A stretch of DNA of 48,528 nucleotides from JANQJA01 sp040880285 (lineage in GTDB: Bacteria; Pseudomonadota; Gammaproteobacteria; Pseudomonadales; Azotimanducaceae): NCBI GenBank assembly GCA_040880285.1, contig JBBDIT010000006.1, positions 1 through 48,528 on the forward strand, in the 5' to 3' direction. The notes beneath the pieces were generated by a model. That model was not told the DNA's origin and ran no database searches. It worked only from the letters and a program-made list of their open reading frames with translations. How positions within the stretch are numbered: the first letter of the stretch is position 1; each line of letters starts with the position of its first letter. Shown here in pieces: positions 27,938 through 35,623 of the stretch. Position numbers and translations under genes: made by a program.

Positions 27938-28831
27938 ATGGTCGCAAGCGCCATACAGGCACTCCAAGTCATGCAAAAAACTATCAAGCCGGCCGGTAAG
28001 GTCCGGCTGACGAACGAGGGTGAGCTTGAGCTCTACTTCATCGGCACAGGCGCGGCTTTTACGAAGACCCTGAACCAGAATAATCTGTTGATTATCAAAG
28101 GCCAGGATCACCTGCTCATCGACTGCGGCACCAAGTGTTCACCTGCCCTGACGCAGATCGGCATTTCCGTATCGGATATCAAGAATTTTCTGGCAACCCA
28201 CAGTCACGCCGACCACATCGGCGGCCTTGAAGAGGTCCAGCTTTATGGACGCTACGTCTCACAGGTAAAGCCACGCATGGTGATCACCGGCGCTTACCAG
28301 AAAATCTTGTGGGAACAATCACTTAGGGGTGGCTCGGAGATGTCCGAAAGCACGCCGCTCGAGTTTGAGGACCTATGGGACGTGATTCGGCCCATCCGGG
28401 TGCCGGATGCGCCGCGGGAGACCTGGCAAGCGATGATCGGCGATATTCACATCAAGATGCCGCGCACCATGCACTATCCGGATGATGCGCCGACCTGGAA
28501 GGAGTGTCAGTGGAGTTGTGGCGTGATCATCGATGATCGCATTCTCTATACTTCGGATACACGCTTTGACCCGGACCTGTTGCTCTCGTTTGATGAAATC
28601 CACGACTTTGATGTGATATTTCACGACTGCCAGCTCTTTACCGGCGGCGTCCATGCCTCGATCAATGAACTCTCAACCCTGCCCCCGCACCTCAAGTCTC
28701 GCATTATTCTCATGCACTACGGCGATAGCTGGCGCGACTTCGAACAGCAAGCACACGACGCCGGTTTCCATTCCTGGGCACAACAGGGCCACAGTTACGT
28801 CTTCGGAAACGTTGAAGCCGCGACCGGCTAG
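27938..28831 (+). CDS. MBL-fold metallo-hydrolase, RNase Z-like
   Basis: The 297-residue protein has the metallo-beta-lactamase signature FLATHSHADHIGG (His88, His90, Asp92, His93), the later MHYPDD and LYTSDTRFD blocks and a final IILMHYGD. These provide the two-zinc site. The start LELYFIGTGAAF fits the RNase Z/arylsulfatase-like branch, but the exosite of RNase Z is absent. The usual reaction is hydrolysis of a phosphodiester or thioester; the substrate is unknown. ATG 27971 is an alternative start and would fit a shorter N-terminus. It stands alone, upstream of the beta-oxidation genes. Confidence 0.88.
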   Translation: MVASAIQALQVMQKTIKPAGKVRLTNEGELELYFIGTGAAFTKTLNQNNLLIIKGQDHLLIDCGTKCSPALTQIGISVSDIKNFLATHSHADHIGGLEEVQLYGRYVSQVKPRMVITGAYQKILWEQSLRGGSEMSESTPLEFEDLWDVIRPIRVPDAPRETWQAMIGDIHIKMPRTMHYPDDAPTWKECQWSCGVIIDDRILYTSDTRFDPDLLLSFDEIHDFDVIFHDCQLFTGGVHASINELSTLPPHLKSRIILMHYGDSWRDFEQQAHDAGFHSWAQQGHSYVFGNVEAATG

Positions 28832-28863
28832 GCGCCCAGCCCCTCCGATAATAACGGCTTATA

Positions 28864-28880
28864 CAGCGCCATAGGCGCTG
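28864..28880. other. Short perfect hairpin downstream of the MBL gene
   Basis: CAGCGCC and GGCGCTG form a 7-base stem with a 3-base loop, 33 bases after the MBL-fold stop. A T-run does not follow directly, though TTTT comes about 13 bases on. It may be a weak terminator for the MBL gene or an operator of the SDR gene. Confidence 0.4.
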
Positions 28881-28964
28881 GCCCGGCGCTGGTTTTGAAC
28901 CGGTCGATATGATTTACTTGGCGCCACTTTTTATACCCTATAAGCACACATGAGGAGCAATACT

Positions 28965-29852
28965 ATGGGTCTATTGGACGGTAAGGTAGCTGTCGTAACA
29001 GGCGCAGGTGGTGGATTGGGTGAAGCCCACGCGTTACTGATGGCTAAAGAGGGTGCATCCGTCGTCGTCAACGACCTCGGTGGCTCAAGAGACGGATCCG
29101 GTGCCAGCACCAACATGGCTGACCATGTCGTCGAAAAGATCAAGGCAGCCGGTGGTAAAGCGGTTGCCGACTACGGCAACGTCGCCAAAGAAGAAGATGC
29201 CAGGGCCATGGTCCAGAAGGCCGTGGATGAATTCGGCAAGCTCGACTTCTTTATTGCCAACGCCGGTATTCTGCGGGACAAATCGTTCAAGAATATGACC
29301 AACGACATGTGGGATATCGTGGTCGATGTTCACCTGCGTGGTACCTACCTGACAGTCAAAGCCGCTTACGACCAGATGCTGGCCCAGGAAAGCGGTGGCA
29401 GCATTGTCGTCACCAGTTCAACTTCGGGACTGATTGGCAACTTCGGCCAGACCAACTATGGTGCTGCCAAAGCCGGTATCGCCGGTTTTGCCCGCTGCCT
29501 GTTCCAGGAAGGCTTGAAGTATGGTGTACGCGTCAACATTCTGGCACCCGCAGCCTACTCGCGCATGACAGAAGACATATTCCCGCAAACCGAAGGGATT
29601 GAAGAACAGCTTTCGCCGAACAAGGTCTCCCCGGTTGTGGTTTGGCTCGGCACGGATGAAGCCAAAGACGTTACCGGCCGCACCTTCCTGGTGCAGGGTA
29701 ACAATGTCACCATGTTGTCATGGCAGGCCCATACGCTTGCAACTAAAGACAACAAGGAGGAGCCATGGGAAGTTGCCGACATTGGCAAGAAGGTCATGGA
29801 GAACTTCGACAAGTGGCCCAAGGGCCCACAACCGACGCCGCGTGAATTCTAA
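28965..29852 (+). CDS. SDR, MFE-2/HSD17B4-like (3R)-hydroxyacyl-CoA dehydrogenase
   Basis: GAGGAG lies 7 bases before ATG 28965, which is preferred over the ATG at 28950. The 295-residue protein has the NAD motif TGAGGGLG (residues 12-19), NDLGG (36-40), ANAG (98-101), catalytic Ser151 or Ser152, Tyr165 and Lys169 in GNFGQTNYGAAKAGI. The pattern VVVNDLGG ... GGKAVADY ... NAGILRDKSF ... APAAYSRMTE closely follows the dehydrogenase part of eukaryotic multifunctional enzyme 2, which acts on 3R-hydroxyacyl-CoA in peroxisomal beta-oxidation, including bile-acid side chains. There is no attached hydratase or SCP2 domain. It is followed by a clear terminator, so it is transcribed apart from the crotonase. 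Confidence 0.9.
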   Translation: MGLLDGKVAVVTGAGGGLGEAHALLMAKEGASVVVNDLGGSRDGSGASTNMADHVVEKIKAAGGKAVADYGNVAKEEDARAMVQKAVDEFGKLDFFIANAGILRDKSFKNMTNDMWDIVVDVHLRGTYLTVKAAYDQMLAQESGGSIVVTSSTSGLIGNFGQTNYGAAKAGIAGFARCLFQEGLKYGVRVNILAPAAYSRMTEDIFPQTEGIEEQLSPNKVSPVVVWLGTDEAKDVTGRTFLVQGNNVTMLSWQAHTLATKDNKEEPWEVADIGKKVMENFDKWPKGPQPTPREF

Positions 29853-29882
29853 TTCGGCAGCCGGGACATGAAAGTACGACAG

Positions 29883-29908
29883 AAAGGGCGACTTGGGTCG
29901 CCCTTTTT
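29883..29908 (+). terminator. Intrinsic terminator
   Basis: AAAGGGCGAC and GTCGCCCTTT form a perfect 10-base stem with loop TTGG, and the descending arm runs into five Ts. It lies 30 bases past the SDR stop and separates it from the crotonase-dehydrogenase genes. Confidence 0.92.
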
Positions 29909-30019
29909 AATGGCTGCTGCACACTCTTTCGAAATTCGGCCGATGCGGTACCGCATTTTTCATGTCGAGCCGCTGTGTATATAGTGGGAGTCTTGAAATT
30001 CGCAAAATGAGGGTAGGCG

Positions 30020-30820
30020 ATGAGCGCAACCAAAGACCAGTATGGCGATCTCGCCGTGACCAAACTCGACGGCTTTGTCGTCCAGTGCGAGATCCAGCGG
30101 GGGCCTAACAACTTCTTCGATCACCAGTTGATCAAGGATATGGCGAACTGTTTCGAAGATCTGGACGAAGATCCCGATTGCCGCTCCATCGTACTGTGCT
30201 CAGAGGGCAAACACTTCTGTGCCGGTGCCAACTTTGGATCGCCGGTGCAACAATCGGAACGTGACGAACGCAACGCAGACAACCCCAATCCGCTTTATAC
30301 GGAAGCCGTACGCCTGTTTCGCTGCAAAAAGCCGGTGATCGCCGCTGTCCAGGGGGCTGCTGTCGGTGGCGGCTTCGGCCTTGCGGTAATGGCCGACTTT
30401 CGCGTCCTGTGTCCGGACACACGCATGACTGCCAACTTCGTCAAATTGGGCTTCACCCCCGGATTTGGCCTGACCCATACCCTGCCCCGGATTATCGGCG
30501 TCCAGAAAGCCAATATGCTGTTCTTTACCGGCCGCCGCATTAACGGCGAAACCGCCTACGAATGGGGATTGGGTGATATCTTTACCGACACAGACAAAGT
30601 GCGGGATGCAGCTGTCGAACTGGCCCGTGAAATCGCCGAGAATGCGCCTTTGGCATTGGTCTCACTACGCCAGCAACTACGGCCCGACCTTGCTGATGCG
30701 GTCAAGGCCGCCACCGACATTGAAGGTAAGGAACAATTCTGGTTGCAACGCACCGAAGACCATAAAGAAGGTGTAAGAGCGGTGTCGGAACGACGACCCG
30801 GCAACTTCCAAGGCAAGTAA
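30020..30820 (+). CDS. Crotonase-fold enzyme (enoyl-CoA hydratase/isomerase family) without canonical glutamates
   Basis: The 266-residue protein has the crotonase oxyanion-hole blocks FCAGANF (about 67-73) and AAVGGGFGLAVMADFRV (114-129), then KLGFTPGFGLTHTLPRIIG. Rat enoyl-CoA hydratase uses Glu144 and Glu164; here an ungapped alignment puts Gly120 and Phe140 at those sites. It is thus unlikely to be a normal hydratase and could be an isomerase, hydrolase, or a hydratase with other acid/base residues. GGGxGL-xx-xxFRV resembles 3-hydroxyisobutyryl-CoA hydrolase locally. AGGG stands 7 bases before ATG 30020. It leads a probable operon with the two acyl-CoA dehydrogenases 31 bases downstream. 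Confidence 0.88.
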   Translation: MSATKDQYGDLAVTKLDGFVVQCEIQRGPNNFFDHQLIKDMANCFEDLDEDPDCRSIVLCSEGKHFCAGANFGSPVQQSERDERNADNPNPLYTEAVRLFRCKKPVIAAVQGAAVGGGFGLAVMADFRVLCPDTRMTANFVKLGFTPGFGLTHTLPRIIGVQKANMLFFTGRRINGETAYEWGLGDIFTDTDKVRDAAVELAREIAENAPLALVSLRQQLRPDLADAVKAATDIEGKEQFWLQRTEDHKEGVRAVSERRPGNFQGK

Positions 30821-30851
30821 CAAACTGCAATGACCCAAGGTAACCCGGTGT

Positions 30852-31916
30852 ATGATCGATTTTACGATTGACGAAAGTGACGAGCTGATCCGCAATACGG
30901 TCGCGCGATTCGCTGAGGATCATATCGCCGCACACTTCCGTGACTTTGAGTCGGCCCGGCAAGTCCCCGATGCAGTCATCAACGCCTGGGAAAGCCTGGG
31001 CTTGAATGGCCTCGAGCTACCGGATGAACTCGGCGGCAGTGATAGTAGTATGATGACTCGCGCGTTGGTGAACGAGGCCCTGGGCGCGGTCGACGCCGGC
31101 GCGGCCCTGGCACTTGACCGAATCGGCGCTGCTGTCTACCCGCTACTCGAAATGGCGAGTACGGCCGAAATCCGGGAAATCATCACGCCGCTGTTGGCGG
31201 AATCGAGCCGACGCGCGCTGCTAGTCTATGTACCTGACGGTCGAGTTGAGTCTGAAGGCAAGACCTGTAGTGGCACGATGCCATTTGTGCACGCCGACCA
31301 CGCCGATCTTGTTGTGTGTCTTGACCGGCAGCGGGCATGGACGATCGACACAGGCTTTGAATTCGACAAGGTCCGTGGCAGCGGTCTACGCGCCGCTGCA
31401 CCGTCAAGCCTCACATTTCGCAATGCACCCATCAGGCACTATTGGGAGAACACCAAAGGTGCCGCCCTTTCGCTGGCACGTGCACGAATCTATTATGCCA
31501 GCCTGCTGCTGGGGGTGATTCGAAAAAGCGCCGAGTTCTCGCGGGAATACGCAAAAGAGCGCGTCGTTTTCGGTAAGCCGGTAGCGCACCATCAGGCCAT
31601 GGCGTTTTTAATCACCGATATGAATACGGCGGTGACTTCAGCACGCCTGCAGATTCAATATGCCTGCCTCGCCGGGGCCAACCGGGTCGAAGCGGCGGCG
31701 AGCGCTTTTGCAGAAACTGCCGAGCAGGCGGCCTACATTGGCCCCAATGGCGTGCAAATCCTGGGCGGCGTCGGGTTTATGCAGGACTATCCGGTAGAGA
31801 AATATATGCGCGAAGCGCGTGCCCTTGGTCTGCTATTAGGCGGCATTGACGCGGCAAAGGATGATGCCGAAACCAGCCTTGCCGCGTACCAGCCGATTAT
31901 AGCAGGAGTACTGTAA
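30852..31916 (+). CDS. Acyl-CoA dehydrogenase family, putative non-catalytic partner subunit
   Basis: The 354-residue protein follows the acyl-CoA dehydrogenase fold: N-terminal helices (MIDFTIDESDELIRNTVARF), a reduced beta domain, and C-terminal helices with FSREYAKERVVFGKPVAHHQ and GVQILGGVGFMQDYPVEKYM. Where the catalytic Glu stands in MCAD-like enzymes (E-G-T), this protein has LLGG, so Leu329 replaces it. The beta domain is also short and lacks the usual T-E-x-x-x-G-S-D FAD contact. It overlaps the next dehydrogenase by one base (TAATG). In Mycobacterium, paired FadE proteins of this sort form alpha2-beta2 enzymes that handle steroid side chains; the same arrangement is inferred here. 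Confidence 0.9.
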   Translation: MIDFTIDESDELIRNTVARFAEDHIAAHFRDFESARQVPDAVINAWESLGLNGLELPDELGGSDSSMMTRALVNEALGAVDAGAALALDRIGAAVYPLLEMASTAEIREIITPLLAESSRRALLVYVPDGRVESEGKTCSGTMPFVHADHADLVVCLDRQRAWTIDTGFEFDKVRGSGLRAAAPSSLTFRNAPIRHYWENTKGAALSLARARIYYASLLLGVIRKSAEFSREYAKERVVFGKPVAHHQAMAFLITDMNTAVTSARLQIQYACLAGANRVEAAASAFAETAEQAAYIGPNGVQILGGVGFMQDYPVEKYMREARALGLLLGGIDAAKDDAETSLAAYQPIIAGVL

Positions 31917-33079
31917 TGGAACTGAACCTGCCAGCCGCAGTACACGAAGAGATCGAACAACTGCGAGACTTCGGTCGCAGCACCATCCGCCCACTCGGCA
32001 TTGAGCGAGACAAGATCGGCTCACCCACCCCACCCGACCATGAATTTTTCAAAACCGTATTAAAACGTGGACTTTCCAAGGACTATTCGTCCGAAGACAC
32101 TCGAGGTCTCATTGGCACTAACGTCCTGCGTATATTGCAAGCTAACGAAAACGCCTACTGGGACCGCGGCGTCGCCTCATCCTTACCGGGGCCTGGCCTC
32201 GGGGCCGGCCCTGTCATGGGCATGGGCACTCCCGAACAACGAAAACGCTATATGTCCATTTTTGGCGACCCTGACAATCCCAAATGGGGTGCGTTTGCCA
32301 TGACGGAACCGTCCGCAGGCTCCGACGTTGCTGCCATCAAGACCCGGGCCGTCAAGGACGGCGACGACTGGATCCTGACCGGACAGAAACTCTTTTCCGC
32401 CAATGCGGATCGAGCTGACTGGATTGTGACCTGGGCCACAGTGGATCCTTCGCTGGGTCGTGCCGGGCACCGGGCGTTTATGCTGGAAAAAGGCATGCCA
32501 GGATTTTCACCGCCCATCCCGGAAAGGAAAATGGGCATTAAAGCCTATGCTTCTGCTTCATTTTCGATGGACCAGGTACGCGTACCTGCTGCCAACCTTC
32601 TAGGCGGTGAAGAACACTACGCCAGTCGAGCCGGCTTCAAAGGTGCGATGAAAACGTTTAACGCGACTCGCCCCTCTATCGCCGCCAACGCTGTAGGTAT
32701 GGCGCGGGCGTGTCTCGATGAAGCGCTCAAGTTCGCCGAAGAAACCGGCAATATCAAAAAGCCACGCATGCAGGATCGCCTTGAAACCATGCGCCGCAAA
32801 ATTCGATCCGCCTGGCTCATGTGCCTGCGTGCAGCGTGGCTCGCTGACCGAGAGGAAGAGAATATCGTCGAGGCTTCCATGTGCAAGGCCACGGCGGCAG
32901 AAGTTGCCATGCAGGTAACCAGTCTCGGCATGGAATTACTCGGCCTTGAGGGCGTACGCGGGGATCACTTGATCGAGAAACTGTATCGTGATGTCAAGGC
33001 TATGGATATCGTCGAAGGCACCGGCCAGATCCAGCGCGTTATCATGGCACGCACGCTCGTCGACCTACCGAGAGACTGA
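31916..33079 (+). CDS. Acyl-CoA dehydrogenase, catalytic partner
   Basis: The 387-residue protein has a complete middle domain with FAMTEPSAGSDVAAIKT (about residues 123-139), the FAD/substrate strand ILTGQKLFSANADRADW, and C-terminal FAD-binding helices. The catalytic base is Glu367 in MDIVEGTGQIQRVI. It oxidises acyl-CoA to 2-enoyl-CoA and passes electrons to ETF. The N-terminus is longer than in short-chain enzymes (IERDKIGSPTPPDHEFF). It is coupled to the preceding dehydrogenase by TAATG and to the following membrane protein by TGATG, so a heteromeric enzyme is likely. ETF genes are not in the window. Confidence 0.95.
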   Translation: MELNLPAAVHEEIEQLRDFGRSTIRPLGIERDKIGSPTPPDHEFFKTVLKRGLSKDYSSEDTRGLIGTNVLRILQANENAYWDRGVASSLPGPGLGAGPVMGMGTPEQRKRYMSIFGDPDNPKWGAFAMTEPSAGSDVAAIKTRAVKDGDDWILTGQKLFSANADRADWIVTWATVDPSLGRAGHRAFMLEKGMPGFSPPIPERKMGIKAYASASFSMDQVRVPAANLLGGEEHYASRAGFKGAMKTFNATRPSIAANAVGMARACLDEALKFAEETGNIKKPRMQDRLETMRRKIRSAWLMCLRAAWLADREEENIVEASMCKATAAEVAMQVTSLGMELLGLEGVRGDHLIEKLYRDVKAMDIVEGTGQIQRVIMARTLVDLPRD

Positions 33080-33516
33080 TGTCAGAAATTGCACTCATTG
33101 TCGGATTCGCACTCGCTGCAGCGACGCTGACAGCTATCGCTCTCGTCATGCGAAATCGACGCCAGCATCAGGCCCAGGAAAAGCGCCAGCGAGACCGGTG
33201 GATTGCCAATACGCTCTATTCCATTACCAATGAGGCCAACCGCAAGAGACTCAATGTTCACGCGACATCCAAGATCGATGTGGTAGAGGCCTTTGAACAA
33301 CTGCGACAACTTGTCGCCACCTATCCGGATGACGTTGCCTCTCGCATCAACGATATGGAAGCCCGGTGGCTGGAACTGAACTCCCAGATGGCCGAATTTG
33401 GCCAACAGTCTGCCTCATCGACACTGAAATCCAGCATCCTCACCAGCCGCACCAGTAAACTCGCCAACGACCTGACCCAGCTGGCTGACGAGATTCAGGA
33501 CAGCCTCGATCCCTAG
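33079..33516 (+). CDS. Membrane-anchored coiled-coil protein, unknown function
   Basis: The 145-residue protein has one N-terminal transmembrane segment (ALIVGFALAAATLTAIALVM, residues 4-23), a basic stretch (RNRRQHQAQEKRQRDRW) that fits a cytoplasmic position, and then mainly helical sequence with heptad-like hydrophobics (VVEAFEQLRQLVATY and MEARWLELNSQMAEF). No family is recognised. TGATG overlap with the dehydrogenase stop shows it is in the same operon; it could tether the dehydrogenase complex to the membrane, but that is only inferred from order. Confidence 0.7.
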   Translation: MSEIALIVGFALAAATLTAIALVMRNRRQHQAQEKRQRDRWIANTLYSITNEANRKRLNVHATSKIDVVEAFEQLRQLVATYPDDVASRINDMEARWLELNSQMAEFGQQSASSTLKSSILTSRTSKLANDLTQLADEIQDSLDP

Positions 33517-33623
33517 GCGGTTTAGTCCTCTGGCCCACTGCCACTTTCAGCATCCTTCATTTCGTCCTCCAGTTACCAGAACGATCAAGGCGTGGAAATA
33601 TTGCACGAGGTGTGAATTTTTTA

Positions 33624-33788
33624 TCAGGCAGGGGGTGTCTGTAGATTTACGTGTCGCAGCAGTGGCTCAATCTCCTCAAGGTTGCGAAGCACCTCAGCAC
33701 ATTCGACAGGTTGCTCCATCAGACTCGATTTGCCCGCTCCGGACATACCGGTCAACAGTACGCTCGGCGATGGTTGCGTGGTATCCAT
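33624..33788 (-). pseudogene. P-loop kinase (AAA/shikimate-kinase-like) with in-frame central deletion
   Basis: The 54-codon frame opens with VLLTGMSGAGKSSLM, a Walker A block typical of a family of about 170-190-residue small P-loop kinases, and then jumps to VECAEVLRNLEEIEPLLRH, which resembles the C-terminal helix of the same family (L-x-x-x-E-P-L-L-R). The whole middle, including Walker B and LID, is missing while the frame stays open. It sits 5 bases downstream of the neighbouring kinase gene. The product cannot be an active kinase. Confidence 0.6.
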
Positions 33789-33793
33789 GCCGG

Positions 33794-34192
33794 TTAATTG
33801 TGGTCCGTCTTTGCGTTTGCCACGATGGCCCGCGCCTGGGCAGGGCTGGTGATATAAATGAAACGCAGATGGTCGTGTTCGTTTGATGCCATCACTGCCA
33901 GATACCGGGCCCTCACTTTTCTATAACTGGTTAACATCCACCAGATCACCGTATCCGCTCTCTCCCACTTGATCGGCATGGTTCGCGCATAGTTACCATC
34001 CAGAACCCAGACATCCGGCTCAAGTGCACTCCTCAGGGTCGCGTAGAATGTTTCATCATCGGGTTGCTGCCAATCAGGTTGCCAGAACAGATCGTCCATC
34101 TCGATATAGGGAATCCCCATGGCCTCAGCCAGGGCTCTACTGAAAGTAGATTTGCCACTCCCGCTGACACCAACGACGTTGATCCTTTTCAT
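33794..34192 (-). pseudogene. Adenylate-kinase-like (FlaR/topology modulation family) P-loop protein lacking its middle
   Basis: The 132-residue product has Walker A VVGVSGSGKSTFSRAL (residues 6-21), YIEMDDLFWQPDWQ and VLDGNYARTMPIKWERADTVIW, as in the FlaR-like kinases of about 165-180 residues. After ADTVIW the family normally has R-x-x-x-R-x-x-R helices (the LID); here it goes straight to WMLTSYRKVRARYLAVMAS, the late helix, and then FIYITSPAQARAIV. About 35-45 residues appear deleted in frame near 33930-33950. It may be transcribed with the next kinase remnant. If the deletion is real the enzyme is probably inactive. Confidence 0.65.
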
Positions 34193-34510
34193 AGTGTTTA
34201 TTTAAAGTCTTGATGAGGATCAAGCTATTCTACTTGCTTGAATTGATCAAACAATTGCTGGATGTTTTCAACTTGAATGTAGCTGCTGCTGGTCCCGCTA
34301 ATCCGGTACGCACCAGACATTCAGATCAATCGTGGACCGCTCCCGAAAACTTAATCTTTTTATATTACGAGATCAATGCCTGGAATACGTAACCTCACGA
34401 AGCTCGCCATGGAATGCTTTATTTAGCCTCCTATAGTATGCTAAATTCTACAAACAGCCTATATTTTATAGTATCGGTCAGGCCTCTTTGACAACCAAAA
34501 GGTGGTATTT
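34193..34510. other. Intergenic region without a credible gene
   Basis: The 318 bases between the divergent kinase remnant and the amidohydrolase gene are AT-rich, most so at 34420-34480 (TATAGTATGC, TATATTTTATAG). This may hold the amidohydrolase promoter, but no clear -35/-10 pair could be fixed. The short open frame 34210-34392 has no family features and no ribosome-binding site. Confidence 0.4.
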
Positions 34511-35623
34511 ATGGTAACTCGCCGAAAAGTACTTCAGTCTGGGGCGGCCGCGTTCGCTGCAGGCATCGTGCCCTCAACCGCGTTTACCTTGACCCGAAAA
34601 CGATCACTCAAAGATATCGTTAAAGGCAGAACCTTCGACTTCGAAGTCCATCTGAATGACCGTGAGCTTTATACGAATACCGATACTCCCGACATTGTTC
34701 CGGTTCCTGCTGAGCGATTGGACTCGGTTCTCGATTCGTGGGGCTGGCGCAACGACGAGCCGGGCTATGCGGACAATCGTAAGCGACTTGAGCGTTATCT
34801 CGAGCGCTCTTCAATTGAACTAAAAACGGAGTTTCTGCTTAATGAACTAACCGAGGCGGGAATCGATACAGGCATCCACCAGATGGTTGATCACTCGGTC
34901 ATGCCATCGTCGATCGGCCGCCACTACATCGCTGGCTTCGATCGCATGATGGAAGATGCTATGCGTATCCGTGATCAGAACCCCGGCCGACTGATCACCA
35001 TGGCGGGAATCGATCCACGATCTGGTGCAATTGACGCCGTCCGCCGGTTTGAAATCGCCATCAATGACTATGGCTGCAAGGGACTGGGCGAGGTCGTACT
35101 GCAACAGTTCGAAATCTATCCACATGACAGGAGCCTATATCCGCTGTACGAAAAGTGCATAGAATTCAATGTGCCATTCATAGGTAATTGTGAAGGACCA
35201 GCACCCTATACAATGCCAAAGGAATTCGAACAGGTGGCGAAGGATTTCCCCGATCTCAAGATCTGCCTCGCTGGATCCGGCAGGCCCAGACGATCATCTG
35301 TTGCCAATGCGCCAATGGCGGATGCCATTCGGCTTGGCAACGAGTATGAAAACATTTACCTTGGTATCGCTGCGTCTCAGCGTCGCGACAAGGCTGGTAT
35401 CGAAATGTATCTAGGTTTCCTGCGCCGGTGTTTCGACTCAGATGCCAAAGGTAAAGTTATGTATGGTTCGGACTTTCCGGTCGCCGTCGGTGCCTACCAT
35501 GCCAGGGATTGGGTTGATGTCGTTTTAAATCGTGCCCACGAATTCGGATTCTCGTTCTCGGATGAGGAAATCACCCGCTTTTTCTCTCAAAACACGCTAG
35601 CCTTCCTGAAGGACGTTCTATGA
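34511..35623 (+). CDS. Tat-exported amidohydrolase (amidohydrolase_2 family) with altered metal site
   Basis: AGGTGG lies 5 bases before ATG 34511. The 370-residue precursor has a twin-arginine signal (TRRKVLQSGAAAFAAGIVP). The first metal motif is DFEVHL (Glu45, His47), like the E-x-H of amidohydrolase_2 decarboxylases rather than H-x-H. YGSDFPVAVG keeps the late aspartate. However, the position of the conserved His after strand 5 is Asn/Cys (PFIGNCEGPAP), and the L-A-H motif is LAGSG. The metal centre is therefore doubtful. It overlaps the next gene by 4 bases. Likely a periplasmic enzyme relative; substrate unknown. Confidence 0.82.
   Translation: MVTRRKVLQSGAAAFAAGIVPSTAFTLTRKRSLKDIVKGRTFDFEVHLNDRELYTNTDTPDIVPVPAERLDSVLDSWGWRNDEPGYADNRKRLERYLERSSIELKTEFLLNELTEAGIDTGIHQMVDHSVMPSSIGRHYIAGFDRMMEDAMRIRDQNPGRLITMAGIDPRSGAIDAVRRFEIAINDYGCKGLGEVVLQQFEIYPHDRSLYPLYEKCIEFNVPFIGNCEGPAPYTMPKEFEQVAKDFPDLKICLAGSGRPRRSSVANAPMADAIRLGNEYENIYLGIAASQRRDKAGIEMYLGFLRRCFDSDAKGKVMYGSDFPVAVGAYHARDWVDVVLNRAHEFGFSFSDEEITRFFSQNTLAFLKDVL

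Noticed and set aside
34210..34392. 60-residue plus-strand open frame in the intergenic gap
   Set aside because: No ribosome-binding site or recognisable motif, in AT-rich promoter-like sequence.
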